Positions 42,640-54,460 of a DNA stretch of 64,000 bases are shown here, one piece after another (positions within the stretch are counted from its first letter, which is position 1; each line of letters opens with the position of its first letter). A program made the translations under genes and the position numbers. This DNA comes from Nephrocerus scutellatus (taxonomy: Eukaryota; Arthropoda; Insecta; Diptera; Pipunculidae): assembly GCA_947095585.1 (NCBI GenBank), contig OX352763.1, positions 47,583,481-47,647,480 on the forward strand, given 5' to 3'. The notes beneath the pieces are model-generated. The model saw nothing but the letters and a program-made list of their open reading frames with translations. It was not told where the DNA came from and made no database searches.

Positions 42640-43480
42640 CAGCATCGTGTCCTGTAACCCCGTTTGGCGCATAGGGCGTCAATAAAACGTCTCCATGCTT
42701 CACGGTCTGCAGCAAGGTATTTTAGCTGTGGCCACGTCTTTCTCTGGGATTCTACTATATAGGTGAATGCAAATAGTTTTGAAAACATCATCATCATATT
42801 TGGCTCTAGAACCGGGGTACGGTCCTGGCCTCCCACAAAAAGTCTCTCTACCGGTCCCAATTTCGAGCCGATGTCCTCCAGTTTGGCATCCCTAAACTCT
42901 GGGTGTCCTGGTCTACGCCATCCTTCCTGTGTAGGCTCGGCCGGGCTCGTTGTCGTGTTCCATAAATTGTACCGCGAAGTACATTCCGAGCAGGATCCTC
43001 TTTGTTCATGCGAGCCAGGTGTTCTGCCCACCGGAGCCTACCAAGATGAATTCTCTTCACGATGTCGACATTGTAGTAACGCTCGTAGATCTAATCATTA
43101 TAGAGTCTCTGGAATCGTCCTTCCTCACATACGGGGCCAACAATTCTCCGTAAGACTTTTCTCTCGAACGCGGCTAAGAGGTCAGAATGCTTTTTGCTAA
43201 GCACCCAAGCCTCGGATCCATATGTTAGTACTGGTATGACCATTGTCTTATATACCAGCAGCTTGGATGTTATGGTTAAGTCACTGGATTTGAAGAGTCT
43301 TGACAGACTATAGTAGGCTTTGTTGGCTTTAAGCAACCGTGCGCGTATTTCTGGTTCCATGCTGTTATCGGCTACTACAGTTGACCCGAGATAGTTAAAG
43401 CATTGCACAGTGAGCGTACGTTTCATGAGAAAATTCTTAAATCGTTTAACCGCTTTCGTTGCCGTGGTCGTCGTCGTTCA
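42640..43480 (-). pseudogene. LINE RT C-terminal region, second LINE family
   Basis: The minus strand reads FNYLGSTVVADNSMEPEIRA (near 43390), KLLVYKTMVIPVLTYGSEAW (near 43260), FERKVLRRIVGPVCEEGRF (near 43150), then RLRWAEHLARMNKEDPARNV and a final REAWRRFIDALCAKRG near 42700. Differs in sequence from the LINE at 39340-41690. Frame breaks near 43090, 42860 and 42770. The part right of 43201 is also the first section of every unit in the tandem array. Confidence 0.8.
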
Positions 43481-43794
43481 TCAGTGTATCCGAGGCTTAT
43501 TTTGGGTTCCGTAATAATATATTTTTACGGGCGAGGTTATTGGCCTCGCGCCAACCTTGCTTTGAAGGGATTAGCCCGATCATTCCGCGTTTCCTGCATT
43601 GAAGGAAAATTACCGGCGGCCACCACGTGGATGTTTGATCACACTTTCACCAGTCAGAGATAGTTACGCCCACTTGCAATTCTAGAGCATTCTGTGCTAT
43701 TCCCCCTATTCTGCTGATGGTTGACCGCCAGTTTTGAAAACAGTTTTAGAAAAAAAACTGTTCGAAAAGAACCCAAGAAATGCAATATACCTCT

Positions 43795-44220
43795 TGCAGA
43801 TATAGTTGTCCCTGATTCCCAACTTTCGGGTAAATATATTTGAATAGATCTTGCAAGGCATCCTTATAAACATTAACTGTATTCACAATTCTTGATTTAA
43901 AGTTCAATCTAGTTGCTGATATTTTTGTATGGCTGGAATTCGCCGCTTTACAAGTTCGTCAAGAGCTTTCGTTCTTTTAGTATTAATCCAAAAAAAAGAT
44001 CTAAAGATCTTCGATAGCACCAGATTTAAAACATGGGCGTAGGAACGAATAAATTTAGCCAAGGGAAATTGTTTTCTCGCTAATGTTTAAACACCGTCAC
44101 GATTTCCAGATATAACAGACGCACCGTCATAAAGCTGCCCAATTATTTTTTTCTCGGAGTGTAATCGTTTAGTATATTTTACTAAATGATCGGACAAAGC
44201 TATTGCTGAACTATTTGCCA
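43795..44220 (-). pseudogene. hAT transposase relic (DUF4371-like), unit 1
   Basis: The minus strand reads AIALSDHLVKYTKRLHSEKK, IIGQLYDGASVISGNRDGV, a stop, then FIRSYAHVLNLVLSKIFRSF and TKALDELVKRRIPAIQKYQQ. The GQxYDGA and HxLNLVL motifs are characteristic of hAT transposases of the DUF4371/ZMYM1-like type. Further left (43880-43795) the frame continues with VYKDALQDLFKYIYP. No start, no terminal repeats and no C-terminal dimerisation region: a fossil fragment. Confidence 0.75.
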
Positions 44221-44407
44221 ACTATCGACAAATCTTTCAAAAATGTCCCCATTTAAAACGTATCGAAAAACAACCGACAACTGTGATTTTCGCGATACAA
44301 TAGTAGTTCATCTAACAGTATGTATAGTAACAAATTTACTTTGTGATATTACTGCTTCAATTTCGTACATTCCTTAGAATACTGAAGAATCTGTTAAATG
44401 CTGTTTT

Positions 44408-44967
44408 CATCGGAGATACATATGTGTATAAAATTTAAAGAAAATCGGGCTAATTTCTAAAAATTTATATGAGAGCCCCTCGGTCCCAGGGTCACCTCCC
44501 AATTTTTACAAAAAGCGTTGTCCATAGGATTACACATGTGTGTATAAAATTTAAAGAAAATCGGGTAAATTTTTTATAATTTTAATTGGGCCTTCCGACA
44601 CCGGGATCCGATCACGCCAAAATATTAACAAAAAGTGTTGTCCTCAGAGATACAAATGCGTATAATATTTGAAGAAAATCAGGTCATATTTTGTATAAAA
44701 TTTGTTGGGTGTCATCCGACCCCGGGCCCTGATCACTGCCAAATATTTCCAAAAAAGTTATCCATTAGAGATACATTGTAAAAAATTTTAAGAAAATCGG
44801 GTACTTTTGTTTATAATATTTGTATGGGTGCCCCCCGACCCCGGGCCCGATCACTACCAACTTTTTACAAAAAGTGTTGTCCATCGGAGATACACAAGTG
44901 TATCGGGATCGTAGGGCACCCATACAAATTTTATAAAAAAAGGGCCCGATTTTCTTCAAATTTTATG
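44408..44967 (-). repeat. Inverted ~110-bp minisatellite block, unit 1
   Basis: Four to five units on the minus strand (CATCGGAGATACA...), flipping to the plus orientation near 44900-44910 (CGTAGGGCACCCATACAAAT), so the right end forms an imperfect palindrome. The same block occurs at 48151-48697, 51883-52429, 56589-57135 and 60342-60888. Confidence 0.75.
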
Positions 44968-45241
44968 TCAAATATCATGTTTTTTACAAAAACCGGGCAA
45001 ACCGGTTTGACTACATTTTTGACCAGCATATAATGATTCAAACTTAAGTGGTTACATTTCAAATAATCGTATAGCCTAAAAGTATGCTACATAAAAGTAC
45101 TTATTTTTAGTATGCAGTATGTACATTGCGATTTATCTTAGGATTCGAATTCTATTATATGCGCTACTTACTACTTTTCGTAGCAATTTAATACACAATA
45201 AACCGACGGTTTTTAAATTATCTATATAAGCTGAATTTCAT

Positions 45242-45579
45242 TTTATGTAGCGCCTAATTTTGCGCTTTATATTAATTGCGAAAAACTTAAAGCCGCATTC
45301 CTTTTATTATGTACTGATAACTGCTTTGTTTTCTTTGGATAGGCGTGATGATCAAATGATCAAAACGATGTTTCGTTTTTTTCCAAGACAAGAACCCACA
45401 GAAATTACGTTAATGCAATTGGCTTCTAACAAAGGCGGCTTCACACAAATACTTCTTCTGTCTATGATTCTATTATGCCTTCCCAAGCCAAACAAAGTAG
45501 TTGTCCGTAAATAATAAAAACAATTCAACTATAAGTTTTTCAAAATTTTTATAAAGCGCAAAATTAGGCGCTACATAAA
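45242..45579 (+). mobile_element. 338-bp TIR element (MITE-like), unit 1
   Basis: Perfect 30-bp inverted ends, each containing TGTAGCGCCTAATTTTGCGC. If the ends are TGTAGCGCC...GGCGCTACA, the flanking TA on both sides is a TA duplication, as in Tc1/mariner-type MITEs. The ends extend into symmetric TTTA/TAAA, so this is not certain. Internally, 45260-45511 stays open for 84 codons (MRFILIAKNLKPHSFYYVLI start) with no known domain. Confidence 0.85.
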
Positions 45580-45623
45580 TTGAAAACCAGTTTTACCATG
45601 TCATAGAATGGACTATTCTTATT

Positions 45624-46434
45624 AAATTCTCTATATTAACTTCACTTGCCCGTGGCTGGCTGGCTGGCTGGCCAAATCTTGTGATCAATTTTTAACCCAC
45701 TTCCTACAGCCCGATTTTATTGAAATTTTGCACACATGTATATCTCCCAAGACAACACTTTCGTGGGGCTCCCATACAAATATTTTACAAAATTTACCCG
45801 ATTTTTTTAAAATTTTATACAAATGTGTACCTTTGATAGACAACACTTTCTGTAGAAATTTGGAAGTGATCGGGCCCCTGGGCCGGGGGAGCACGCATAA
45901 AAATTTTATGAAAAAAGTTCCCGATTTTCTTCAAATTTTATACGCATGTGTATCTCCGATGGACAAACATTTTTGTACTTCCTAAGGTCCGATTTTCCTG
46001 AAATTTTGTACACATGTGTATTTTCGGTGACAATACTGTTTTTTAAAATTTGGAAGTGATCGGGCCGCGGGTTCGTGGGGCTTCCATACAAATTTAAAAT
46101 AAAAATTACCGGATTTTTTTAAAATTTTACACACATGTGTATACCCAATAAACAATACTTTTTAGTAGTAGTGATCGGGCCGCGGGTTCGGCCGCAAGGC
46201 TCTTATACATTTTTTTAATTTCTTACAGTGGCATCAGATACCGTCGTACTTGTGTACGGTTTGTGCGGCGCAGTCGGCTGCGCTGATCGGTTTTGGATGG
46301 TGGAGAGGGAGAGAGAAATCTTAGCTCACGAACAAATGAACCCAGCAAATGAAACGAGACATAAATGTTTTATGCTTAATTCATTCATTAGAGAATTTAG
46401 ATGAAAAATTTTAATTTTTATGGGTTGTTTTTTT
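45624..46434 (+). mobile_element. Short T-run-inserted element, unit 1 (HINE/DINE-1-like)
   Basis: 5' end AAATTCTCTATATTAACTTC, then (GGCT)n, four to five minisatellite units, a 3' section with CGCAGTCGGCTGCGC and GA-repeats, then AGAGAATTT pairing with the 5' AAATTCTCT, a short AT hairpin and GGGTTGTTTTTTT. Known: Helentron-associated elements (DINE-1 type) have subterminal inverted repeats, a tandem-repeat core and a 3' hairpin, and insert between T and T. The assignment is inference. Confidence 0.75.
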
Positions 46435-46982
46435 ATGTAAGAGATTCTGTATGTTAGTATATTTGTGTCGCAAAAATGTAGCTACTCATAAGAAAGGTCT
46501 AAAGAAGCTTCGAGAAGTCTGAAGATGTTGCGATCAGTTCTTCGTATTAAATGGAATACAGCATTTAATGGTTTTGCTCGACACAAGCCACAATCACTTA
46601 AGAACAGAATTGGAGGTGGATCAATAATTTATTTTGTTTTGTAATGGTTTAACAGAACTATGTTTTATGTATTTAATTTGCATTATTATTTAATACAAAT
46701 CCAATTACAGTTAAGTACTTGATTGTAGATGATATATGGAAAGTAGCTTTATAGATGTCAAAGTGAAATGTTGTATTGATATTTGTATATAGTTTTCCAT
46801 GCTATATGGAAGATAGCACATATTCTGAACTCACTAAAAAACACTTATGTAAATTTTCTAATAACTAATAAAAGGGCAATTATTTAAAAAATTATATTAG
46901 TTTTGCTAAAAAAATTATATTTCTAAGGCTTGAAAATTGCTTCACATTATAAATCAAGATCAAACATCAAACTAAAAACAAA
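46435..46982 (+). other. Unassigned ~540-bp segment, unit 1
   Basis: No protein or RNA family recognised. Starts ATGTAAGAGATTCTGTATG and ends ATCAAACTAAAAAC at the unit boundary. Repeated at 50167-50714, 53933-54460, 58641-59173 and 62822-63369. Contains the 15-base presence/absence difference that splits the units. Confidence 0.5.
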
Positions 46983-47499
46983 GCACCCAAGCCTCGGATC
47001 CATATGTAAGTACTGGTATGACCATTGTCTTATATACCAGCAGCTTGGATGTTATGGTTAAGTCACTGGATTTGAAGAGTCTTGACAGACTATAGTAGGC
47101 TTTGTTGGCTTTAAGCAACCGTGCGCGTATTTCTGGTTCCATGCTGTTATCGGCTACTACAATTGACCCGAGATAGTTAAAGCATTGCACAGTGAGCGTA
47201 CGTTTTATGAGAAAATTCTTAAATCGTTTAACCGCTTTCGTTGCCGTGGTCGTCGTCATTCATCAGTGTATCCGAGGCTGATTTTGGGTTCCGTAATAAT
47301 ATATTTTTACGGACGAGGTTATTGGCCTCGCGCCAACCTTGTTTTGAAGGGACTAGCCCGATCATTCCGCTTTTCCTGCATTGAAGGAAAATTACCGGCG
47401 GCCACCACGTGGATGTTTGATCACACTTTCACCAGTCAGAGATAGTTACGCCCACTTGCAGTTTTGAAAACAGTTTTAGAAAAAAAAAATGTTCGAAAA

Positions 47500-47951
47500 G
47501 AACCCAAGAAATGCAATATACCTCTTGCAGATATAGTTGTCTCTGAATCCCAACTTTCGGGTAAATATATTTGAATAGATCTTGCAAGGCATCCTTATAA
47601 ACATTAACTGTTTTCACAATTCTTTATTTAAAGTTCAATCTAGTTGCTGATATTTTTGTATGGTTGGAATTCGCCGCTTTAAAAGTTCGTCAAGAGCTTT
47701 CGTTCTTTTAGTATTAATCCAAAAAAAAGATCTAAAGATCTTCGATAGCACCAGATTTAAAACATGGGCGTAGGAACGAATAAATTTAGCCAAGGGAAAT
47801 TGTTTTCTCACTAATTTTTAAACACCGTCACGATTTCCAGATATAACAGACGCACCGTCATAAAGCTGCCCAATTATTTTTTTCTCGGAGTGTAATCGTT
47901 TAGTATATTTGACTAAATGATCGGACAAAGCTATTGCTGAACTATCTGCCA
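47500..47951 (-). pseudogene. hAT transposase relic, unit 2
   Basis: Copy of the unit 1 relic with the same stop after NRDGV. Small changes; open at 47617-47432 for the KTVNVYKDALQDLFKYI part. Confidence 0.75.
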
Positions 47952-48150
47952 ACTATCGACAAATCTTTCAAAAATGTCCCCATTTAAAACGTATCGAAAA
48001 ACAACCGACAACTGTGATTTTCGCGATACATCAGTAGTTCATCTAACAGTATGTATAGTAACAAATTTACTTTGTGATATTACTGCTTCAATTTCTTATA
48101 GCATACATGACATTCCTTAGAATACTGAAGAATCTGTTAAATGCTGTTTT

Positions 48151-48697
48151 CATCGGAGATACATATGTTTATAAAATTTAAAGAAAATCGGGCTAATTTG
48201 TAAAAATTTATATGAGAGCCCCTCGGTCCCAGGGTCACCTCCCAATTTTTGCAAAAAGCGTTGTCCATAGGATTACACATGTGTGTATAAAATTTAAAGA
48301 AAATCGGGTAAATTTTTTATAATTTTAATTGGGCCTTCCGACACCGGGGTCCGATTACGCCAAAATTTTAACAAAAAGATACAAATGCGTATAATATTTG
48401 AAGAAAATCAGGTCATATTTTGTATAAAATTTGTAGGGTGCCATCCGACCCCGGGCCCTGATCACTGCCAAATATTTCCAAAAAAAGTTGTCCATTAGAG
48501 ATACATTGTAAAAAATTTGAAGAAAATCGGGTACTTTTGTTTATAATATTTGTATGGGTGCCACCCGACCCCGGGCCCGATCACTACCAACTTTTTACAA
48601 AAAGTGTTGTCCATCGGAGATACACAAGTGTATCGGGATCGAAGGGCACCCATACAAATTTAATAAAAAAAGGGCCCGATTTTCTTCAAATTTTATG
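48151..48697 (-). repeat. Inverted minisatellite block, unit 2
   Basis: As unit 1 but lacking the string GTGTTGTCCTCAGA, so two units are fused at AACAAAAAGATACAAATG (near 48370). Confidence 0.75.
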
Positions 48698-48973
48698 TCA
48701 AATATCATGTTTTTTACAAAAACCGGGCAAACCGGTTTGACTACATTTTTGACCAGCAAATAATGATTCAAACTTAAAAGTGGTTACATTTCAAATAATC
48801 GTATAGCCTAAAAGTATGCTACATAAAAGTACTTATTTTTAGTATGCAGTATGTACATTGCTATTTATCTTAGGATTCGAATTCTATTATATGCGCTACT
48901 TACTACTTTTCGTAACAATTTAATACACAATAAACCGACGGTTTTTAAATTATCTATATAAGCTGATTTTCAT

Positions 48974-49311
48974 TTTATGTAGCGCCTAATTTTGCGCTTT
49001 ATATTAATTGCGAAAAACTTAAAGCCGCATTCCTTTTATTATGTACTGATAACTGCTTTGTTTTCTTTGGATAGGCGTGATGATCAAATGATCAAAACGA
49101 TGTTTCGTTTTTTTCCAAGACAAGAACCCACAGAAATTACGTTAATGCAATTGGCTTCTAACAAAGGCGGCTTCACACAAATACTTCTTCTGTCTATGAT
49201 TCTATTATGCCTTCCCAAGCCAAACAAAGTAGTTGTCCGTAAATAATAAAAACAATTCAACTATAAGTTTTTCAAAATTTTTATAAAGCGCAAAATTAGG
49301 CGCTACATAAA
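48974..49311 (+). mobile_element. 338-bp TIR element, unit 2
   Basis: Same as unit 1; the 84-codon frame is intact. Confidence 0.85.
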
Positions 49312-49355
49312 TTGAAAACCAGTTTTACCATGTCATAGAATGGACTATTCTTATT

Positions 49356-50166
49356 AAATTCTCTATATTAACTTCACTTGCCCGTGGCTCGCTGGCTGGC
49401 TGGCCAAATCTTGTGATCAATTTTTAACCCACTTCCTACAGCCCGATTTTATTGAAATTTTGCACACATGTATATCTCCCAAGACAACACTTTCGTGGGG
49501 CTCCCATACAAATATTTTACAAAATTTACCCGATTTTTTTAAAATTTTATACAAATGTGTACCTTTGATAGACAACACTTTCTGTAGAAATTTGGAAGTG
49601 ATCGGGCCCCTGGGCCGGGGGAGCACGCATACAAATTTTATGAAAAAAGTTCCCGATTTTCTTCAAATTTTATACGCATGTGTATCTCCGATGGACAAAC
49701 ATTTTTGTACTTCCTAAGGTCCGATTTTCCTGAAATTTTGTACACATGTGTATTTTCGGTGACAATACTGTTTTTTAAAATTTGGAAGTGATCGGGCCGC
49801 GGGTTCGTGGGGCTTCCATACAAATTTAAAATAAAAATTACCGGATTTTTTTAAAATTTTACACACATGTGTATACCCAATAAACAATACTTTTTAGTAG
49901 TAGTGATCGGGCCGCGGGTTCGGCCGCAAGGCTCTTATACATTTTTTTAATTTCTTACAGTGGCATCAGATACCGTCGTACTTGTGTACGGTTTGTGCGG
50001 CGCAGTCGGCTGCGCTGATCGGTTTTGGATGGTGGAGAGGGAGAGAGAAATCTTAGCTCACGAACAAATGAACCCAGCAAATGAAACGAGACATAAATGT
50101 TTTATGCTTAATTCATTCATTAGAGAATTTAGATGAAAAATTTTAATTTTTATGGGTTGTTTTTTT
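49356..50166 (+). mobile_element. Short T-run-inserted element, unit 2
   Basis: Exact 3732-bp shift of the unit 1 copy, with the same deletion (CACTTTCGTGGGGCTCC near 49491) and GGCTCGCTGG for GGCTGGCTGG at 49386. Confidence 0.8.
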
Positions 50167-51229
50167 ATGTAAGAGATTCTGTATGTTAGTATATTTGTGT
50201 CGCAAAAATGTAGCTACTCATAAGAAAGGTCTAAAGAAGCTTCGAGAAGTCTGAAGATGTTGCGATCAGTTCTTCGTATTAAATGGAATACAGCATTTAA
50301 TGGTTTTGCTCGACACAAGCCACAATCACTTAAGAACAGAATTGGAGGTGGATCAATAATTTATTTTGTTTTGTAATGGTTTAACAGAACCATGTTTTAT
50401 GTATTTAATTTGCATTATTATTTAATACAAATCCAATTACAGTTAAGTACTTGATTGTAGATGATATATGGAAAGTAGCTTTATAGATGTCAAAGTGAAA
50501 TGTTGTATTGATATTTGTATATAGTTTTCCATGCTATATGGAAGATAGCACATATTCTGAACTCACTAAAAAACACTTATGTAAATTTTCTAATAACTAA
50601 TAAAAGGGCAATTATTTAAAAAATTATATTAGTTTTGCTAAAAAAATTATATTTCTAAGGCTTGAAAATTGCTTCACATTATAAATCAAGATCAAACATC
50701 AAACTAAAAACAAAGCACCCAAGCCTCGGATCCATATGTAAGTACTGGTATGACCATTGTCTTATATACCAGCAGCTTGGATGTTATGGTTAAGTCACTG
50801 GATTTGAAGAGTCTTGACAGACTATAGTAGGCTTTGTTGGCTTTAAGCAACCGTGCGCGTATTTCTGGTTCCATGCTGTTATCGGCTACTACAATTGACC
50901 CGAGATAGTTAAAGCATTGCACAGTGAGCGTACGTTTTATGAGAAAATTCTTAAATCGTTTAACCGCTTTCGTTGCCGTGGTCGTCGTCATTCATCAGTG
51001 TATCCGAGGCTGATTTTGGGTTCCGTAATAATATATTTTTACGGACGAGGTTATTGGCCTCGCGCCAACCTTGTTTTGAAGGGACTAGCCCGATCATTCC
51101 GCTTTTCCTGCATTGAAGGAAAATTACCGGCGGCCACCACGTGGATGTTTGATCACACTTTCACCAGTCAGAGATAGTTACGCCCACTTGCAGTTTTGAA
51201 AACAGTTTTAGAAAAAAAAAATGTTCGAA

Positions 51230-51683
51230 AAGAACCCAAGAAATGCAATATACCTCTTGCAGATATAGTTGTCTCTGAATCCCAACTTTCGGGTAAATAT
51301 ATTTGAATAGATCTTGCAAGGCATCCTTATAAACATTAACTGTTTTCACAATTCTTTATTTAAAGTTCAATCTAGTTGCTGATATTTTTGTATGGTTGGA
51401 ATTCGCCGCTTTAAAAGTTCGTCAAGAGCTTTCGTTCTTTTAGTATTAATCCAAAAAAAAGATCTAAAGATCTTCGATAGCACCAGATTTAAAACACGGG
51501 CGTAGGAACGAATAAATTTAGCCAAGGGAAATTGTTTTCTCACTAATTTTTAAACACCGTCACGATTTCCAGATATAACAGACGCACCGTCATAAAGCTG
51601 CCCAATTATTTTTTTCTCGGAGTGTAATCGTTTAGTATATTTGACTAAATGATCGGACAAAGCTATTGCTGAACTATCTGCCA
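51230..51683 (-). pseudogene. hAT transposase relic, unit 3
   Basis: Near-identical to unit 2, with one change (CATG to CACG at 51495). Confidence 0.75.
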
Positions 51684-51882
51684 ACTATCGACAAATCTTT
51701 CAAAAATGTCCCCATTTAAAACGTATCGAAAAACAACCGACAACTGTGATTTTCGCGATACATCAGTAGTTCATCTAACAGTATGTATAGTAACAAATTT
51801 ACTTTGTGATATTACTGCTTCAATTTCTTATAGCATACATGACATTCCTTAGAATACTGAAGAATCTGTTAAATGCTGTTTT

Positions 51883-52429
51883 CATCGGAGATACATATGT
51901 TTATAAAATTTAAAGAAAATCGGGCTAATTTGTAAAAATTTATATGAGAGCCCCTCGGTCCCAGGGTCACCTCCCAATTTTTGCAAAAAGCGTTGTCCAT
52001 AGGATTACACATGTGTGTATAAAATTTAAAGAAAATCGGGTAAATTTTTTATAATTTTAATTGGGCCTTCCGACACCGGGGTCCGATTACGCCAAAATTT
52101 TAACAAAAAGATACAAATGCGTATAATATTTGAAGAAAATCAGGTCATATTTTGTATAAAATTTGTAGGGTGCCATCCGACCCCGGGCCCTGATCACTGC
52201 CAAATATTTCCAAAAAAAGTTGTCCATTAGAGATACATTGTAAAAAATTTGAAGAAAATCGGGTACTTTTGTTTATAATATTTGTATGGGTGCCACCCGA
52301 CCCCGGGCCCGATCACTACCAACTTTTTACAAAAAGTGTTGTCCATCGGAGATACACAAGTGTATCGGGATCGAAGGGCACCCATACAAATTTAATAAAA
52401 AAAGGGCCCGATTTTCTTCAAATTTTATG
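51883..52429 (-). repeat. Inverted minisatellite block, unit 3
   Basis: Same fused join as in unit 2 (near 52102). Confidence 0.75.
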
Positions 52430-52705
52430 TCAAATATCATGTTTTTTACAAAAACCGGGCAAACCGGTTTGACTACATTTTTGACCAGCAAATAATGATT
52501 CAAACTTAAAAGTGGTTACATTTCAAATAATCGTATAGCCTAAAAGTATGCTACATAAAAGTACTTATTTTTAGTATGCAGTATGTACATTGCTATTTAT
52601 CTTAGGATTCGAATTCTATTATATGCGCTACTTACTACTTTTCGTAACAATTTAATACACAATAAACCGACGGTTTTTAAATTATCTATATAAGCTGATT
52701 TTCAT

Positions 52706-53043
52706 TTTATGTAGCGCCTAATTTTGCGCTTTATATTAATTGCGAAAAACTTAAAGCCGCATTCCTTTTATTATGTACTGATAACTGCTTTGTTTTCTTT
52801 GGATAGGCGTGATGATCAAATGATCAAAACGATGTTTCGTTTTTTTCCAAGACAAGAACCCACAGAAATTACGTTAATGCAATTGGCTTCTAACAAAGGC
52901 GGCTTCACACAAATACTTCTTCTGTCTATGATTCTATTATGCCTTCCCAAGCCAAACAAAGTAGTTGTCCGTAAATAATAAAAACAATTCAACTATAAGT
53001 TTTTCAAAATTTTTATAAAGCGCAAAATTAGGCGCTACATAAA
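52706..53043 (+). mobile_element. 338-bp TIR element, unit 3
   Basis: Same length and ends; frame intact. Confidence 0.85.
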
Positions 53044-53087
53044 TTGAAAACCAGTTTTACCATGTCATAGAATGGACTATTCTTATT

Positions 53088-53932
53088 AAATTCTCTATAT
53101 TAACTTCACTTGCCCGTGGCTGGCTGGCTGGCTGGCCAAATCTTGTGATAAATTTTTAACCCACTTCCTACAGCCCGATTTTATTGAAATTTTGCACACA
53201 TGTATATCTCCCAAGACAACACTTTCTATTAAAATTTGAGGCCCTCGGGCCGCGGGGTCGGGGGGCTCCCATACAAATATTTTACAAAATTTACCCGATT
53301 TTTTTAAAATTTTATACAAATGTGTACCTTTGATAGACAACACTTTCTGTAGAAATTTGGAATTGATCGGGCCCCTGGGTCGGGGGAGCACGCATACAAA
53401 TTTTATGAAAAAAGTTCCCGATTTTCTTCAAATTTTATACGCATGTGTATCTCCGATGGACAAAAATTTTTGTACTTCCTAAGGTCCGATTTTCCTGAAA
53501 TTTTGTACACATGTGTATTTTTGGTGACAATACTGTTTTTTGAAATTTGGAAGTGATCGGGCCCCGGGTTTGTGGGGCTTCCATACAAATTTAAAATAAA
53601 AATTACCCGATTTTTTTAAAATTTTACACACATGTGTATACCCAATAAACAATACTTTTTAGTAGTAGTGATCGGGCCGCGGGTTCGGCCGCAAGGCTCT
53701 TATACATTTTTTTAATTTCTTACAGTGGCATCAGATACCGTCGTACTTGTGTACGGTTTGTGCGGCGCAGTCGGCTGCGCTGCTCGGTTTTGGATGGTGG
53801 AGAGGGAGAGAGAAATCTTAGCTCACGAACAAATGAACCCAGCAAATGAAACGAGACATAAATGTTTTATGTTTAATTCATTCATTAGAGAATTTAGATG
53901 AAAAATTTTAATTTTTATGGGTTGTTTTTTTT
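53088..53932 (+). mobile_element. Short T-run-inserted element, unit 3
   Basis: Keeps the full first minisatellite unit (ATTAAAATTTGAGGCCCTCG near 53228) that units 1 and 2 lost. Confidence 0.8.
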
Positions 53933-54460
53933 ATGTAAGAGATTCTGTATGTTAGTATATTTGTGTCGCAAAAATGTAGCTACTCATAAGAAAGGTCTAA
54001 AGAAGCTGCGAGAAGTCTGAAGATGTTGCGATCAGTTCTTCGTATTAAATGGAATACAGCTCGACACAAGCCACAATCACTTAAGAAGAGAATTGGAGGT
54101 GGATCAATAATTTATTTTGTTTTGTAATGGTTTAACAGAACCATGTTTTATGTATTTAATTTGCATTATTATTTAATACAAATCCAATTACAGTTAAGTA
54201 CTTGATTGTAGATGATATATGGAAAGTAGCTTTATAGATGTCAAAGTGAAATGTTGTATTGATATTTGTATATAGTTTTCCATGCTAAATGGAAGATAGC
54301 ACATATTCTGAACTCACTAAAAAACATTTATGTAAATTTTCTAATAACTAATAAAAGGGCAATTAATTAAAAAATTATATTAGTTTTGCTAAAAAAATTA
54401 TATTTCTAAGGCTTGAAAATTGCTTCACATTATAAATCAAGATCAAACATCAAACTAAAA

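Larger units (their letters stand above)
43201..46982 (+). repeat. Array unit 1
   Basis: Most diverged first half. It keeps ~50 bases near 43680-43735 absent from the others, and is continuous with the complete LINE C-terminal region to its left, so the LINE edge at the unit start was created by the first duplication. Its second half (from about 45040) is almost identical to unit 2. Confidence 0.9.
46983..50714 (+). repeat. Array unit 2
   Basis: 3732 bp. Matches the first half of unit 3 with only occasional base changes, for example ACATGGG at 47763 against ACACGGG at 51495. Its left edge joins TAAAAACAAA to the LINE fragment. Confidence 0.9.

Noticed and set aside
43403..43663. 86-codon open frame (MHSERTFHEKILKSFNRFRC start) intact in all six units
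   Set aside because: Its first part is the antisense of the LINE fragment, and its persistence follows from the high identity of the units.
45260..45514. 84-codon open frame repeated in the array as a possible small gene
   Set aside because: It lies between perfect 30-bp inverted repeats, partly inside one of them, and is frameshifted in unit 4. Conservation is explained by recent array duplication.
46500..46620. Short coding-like stretch in the unassigned segment of each unit
   Set aside because: Only ~35 codons open, no recognisable motif, and a 15-base loss in two units.
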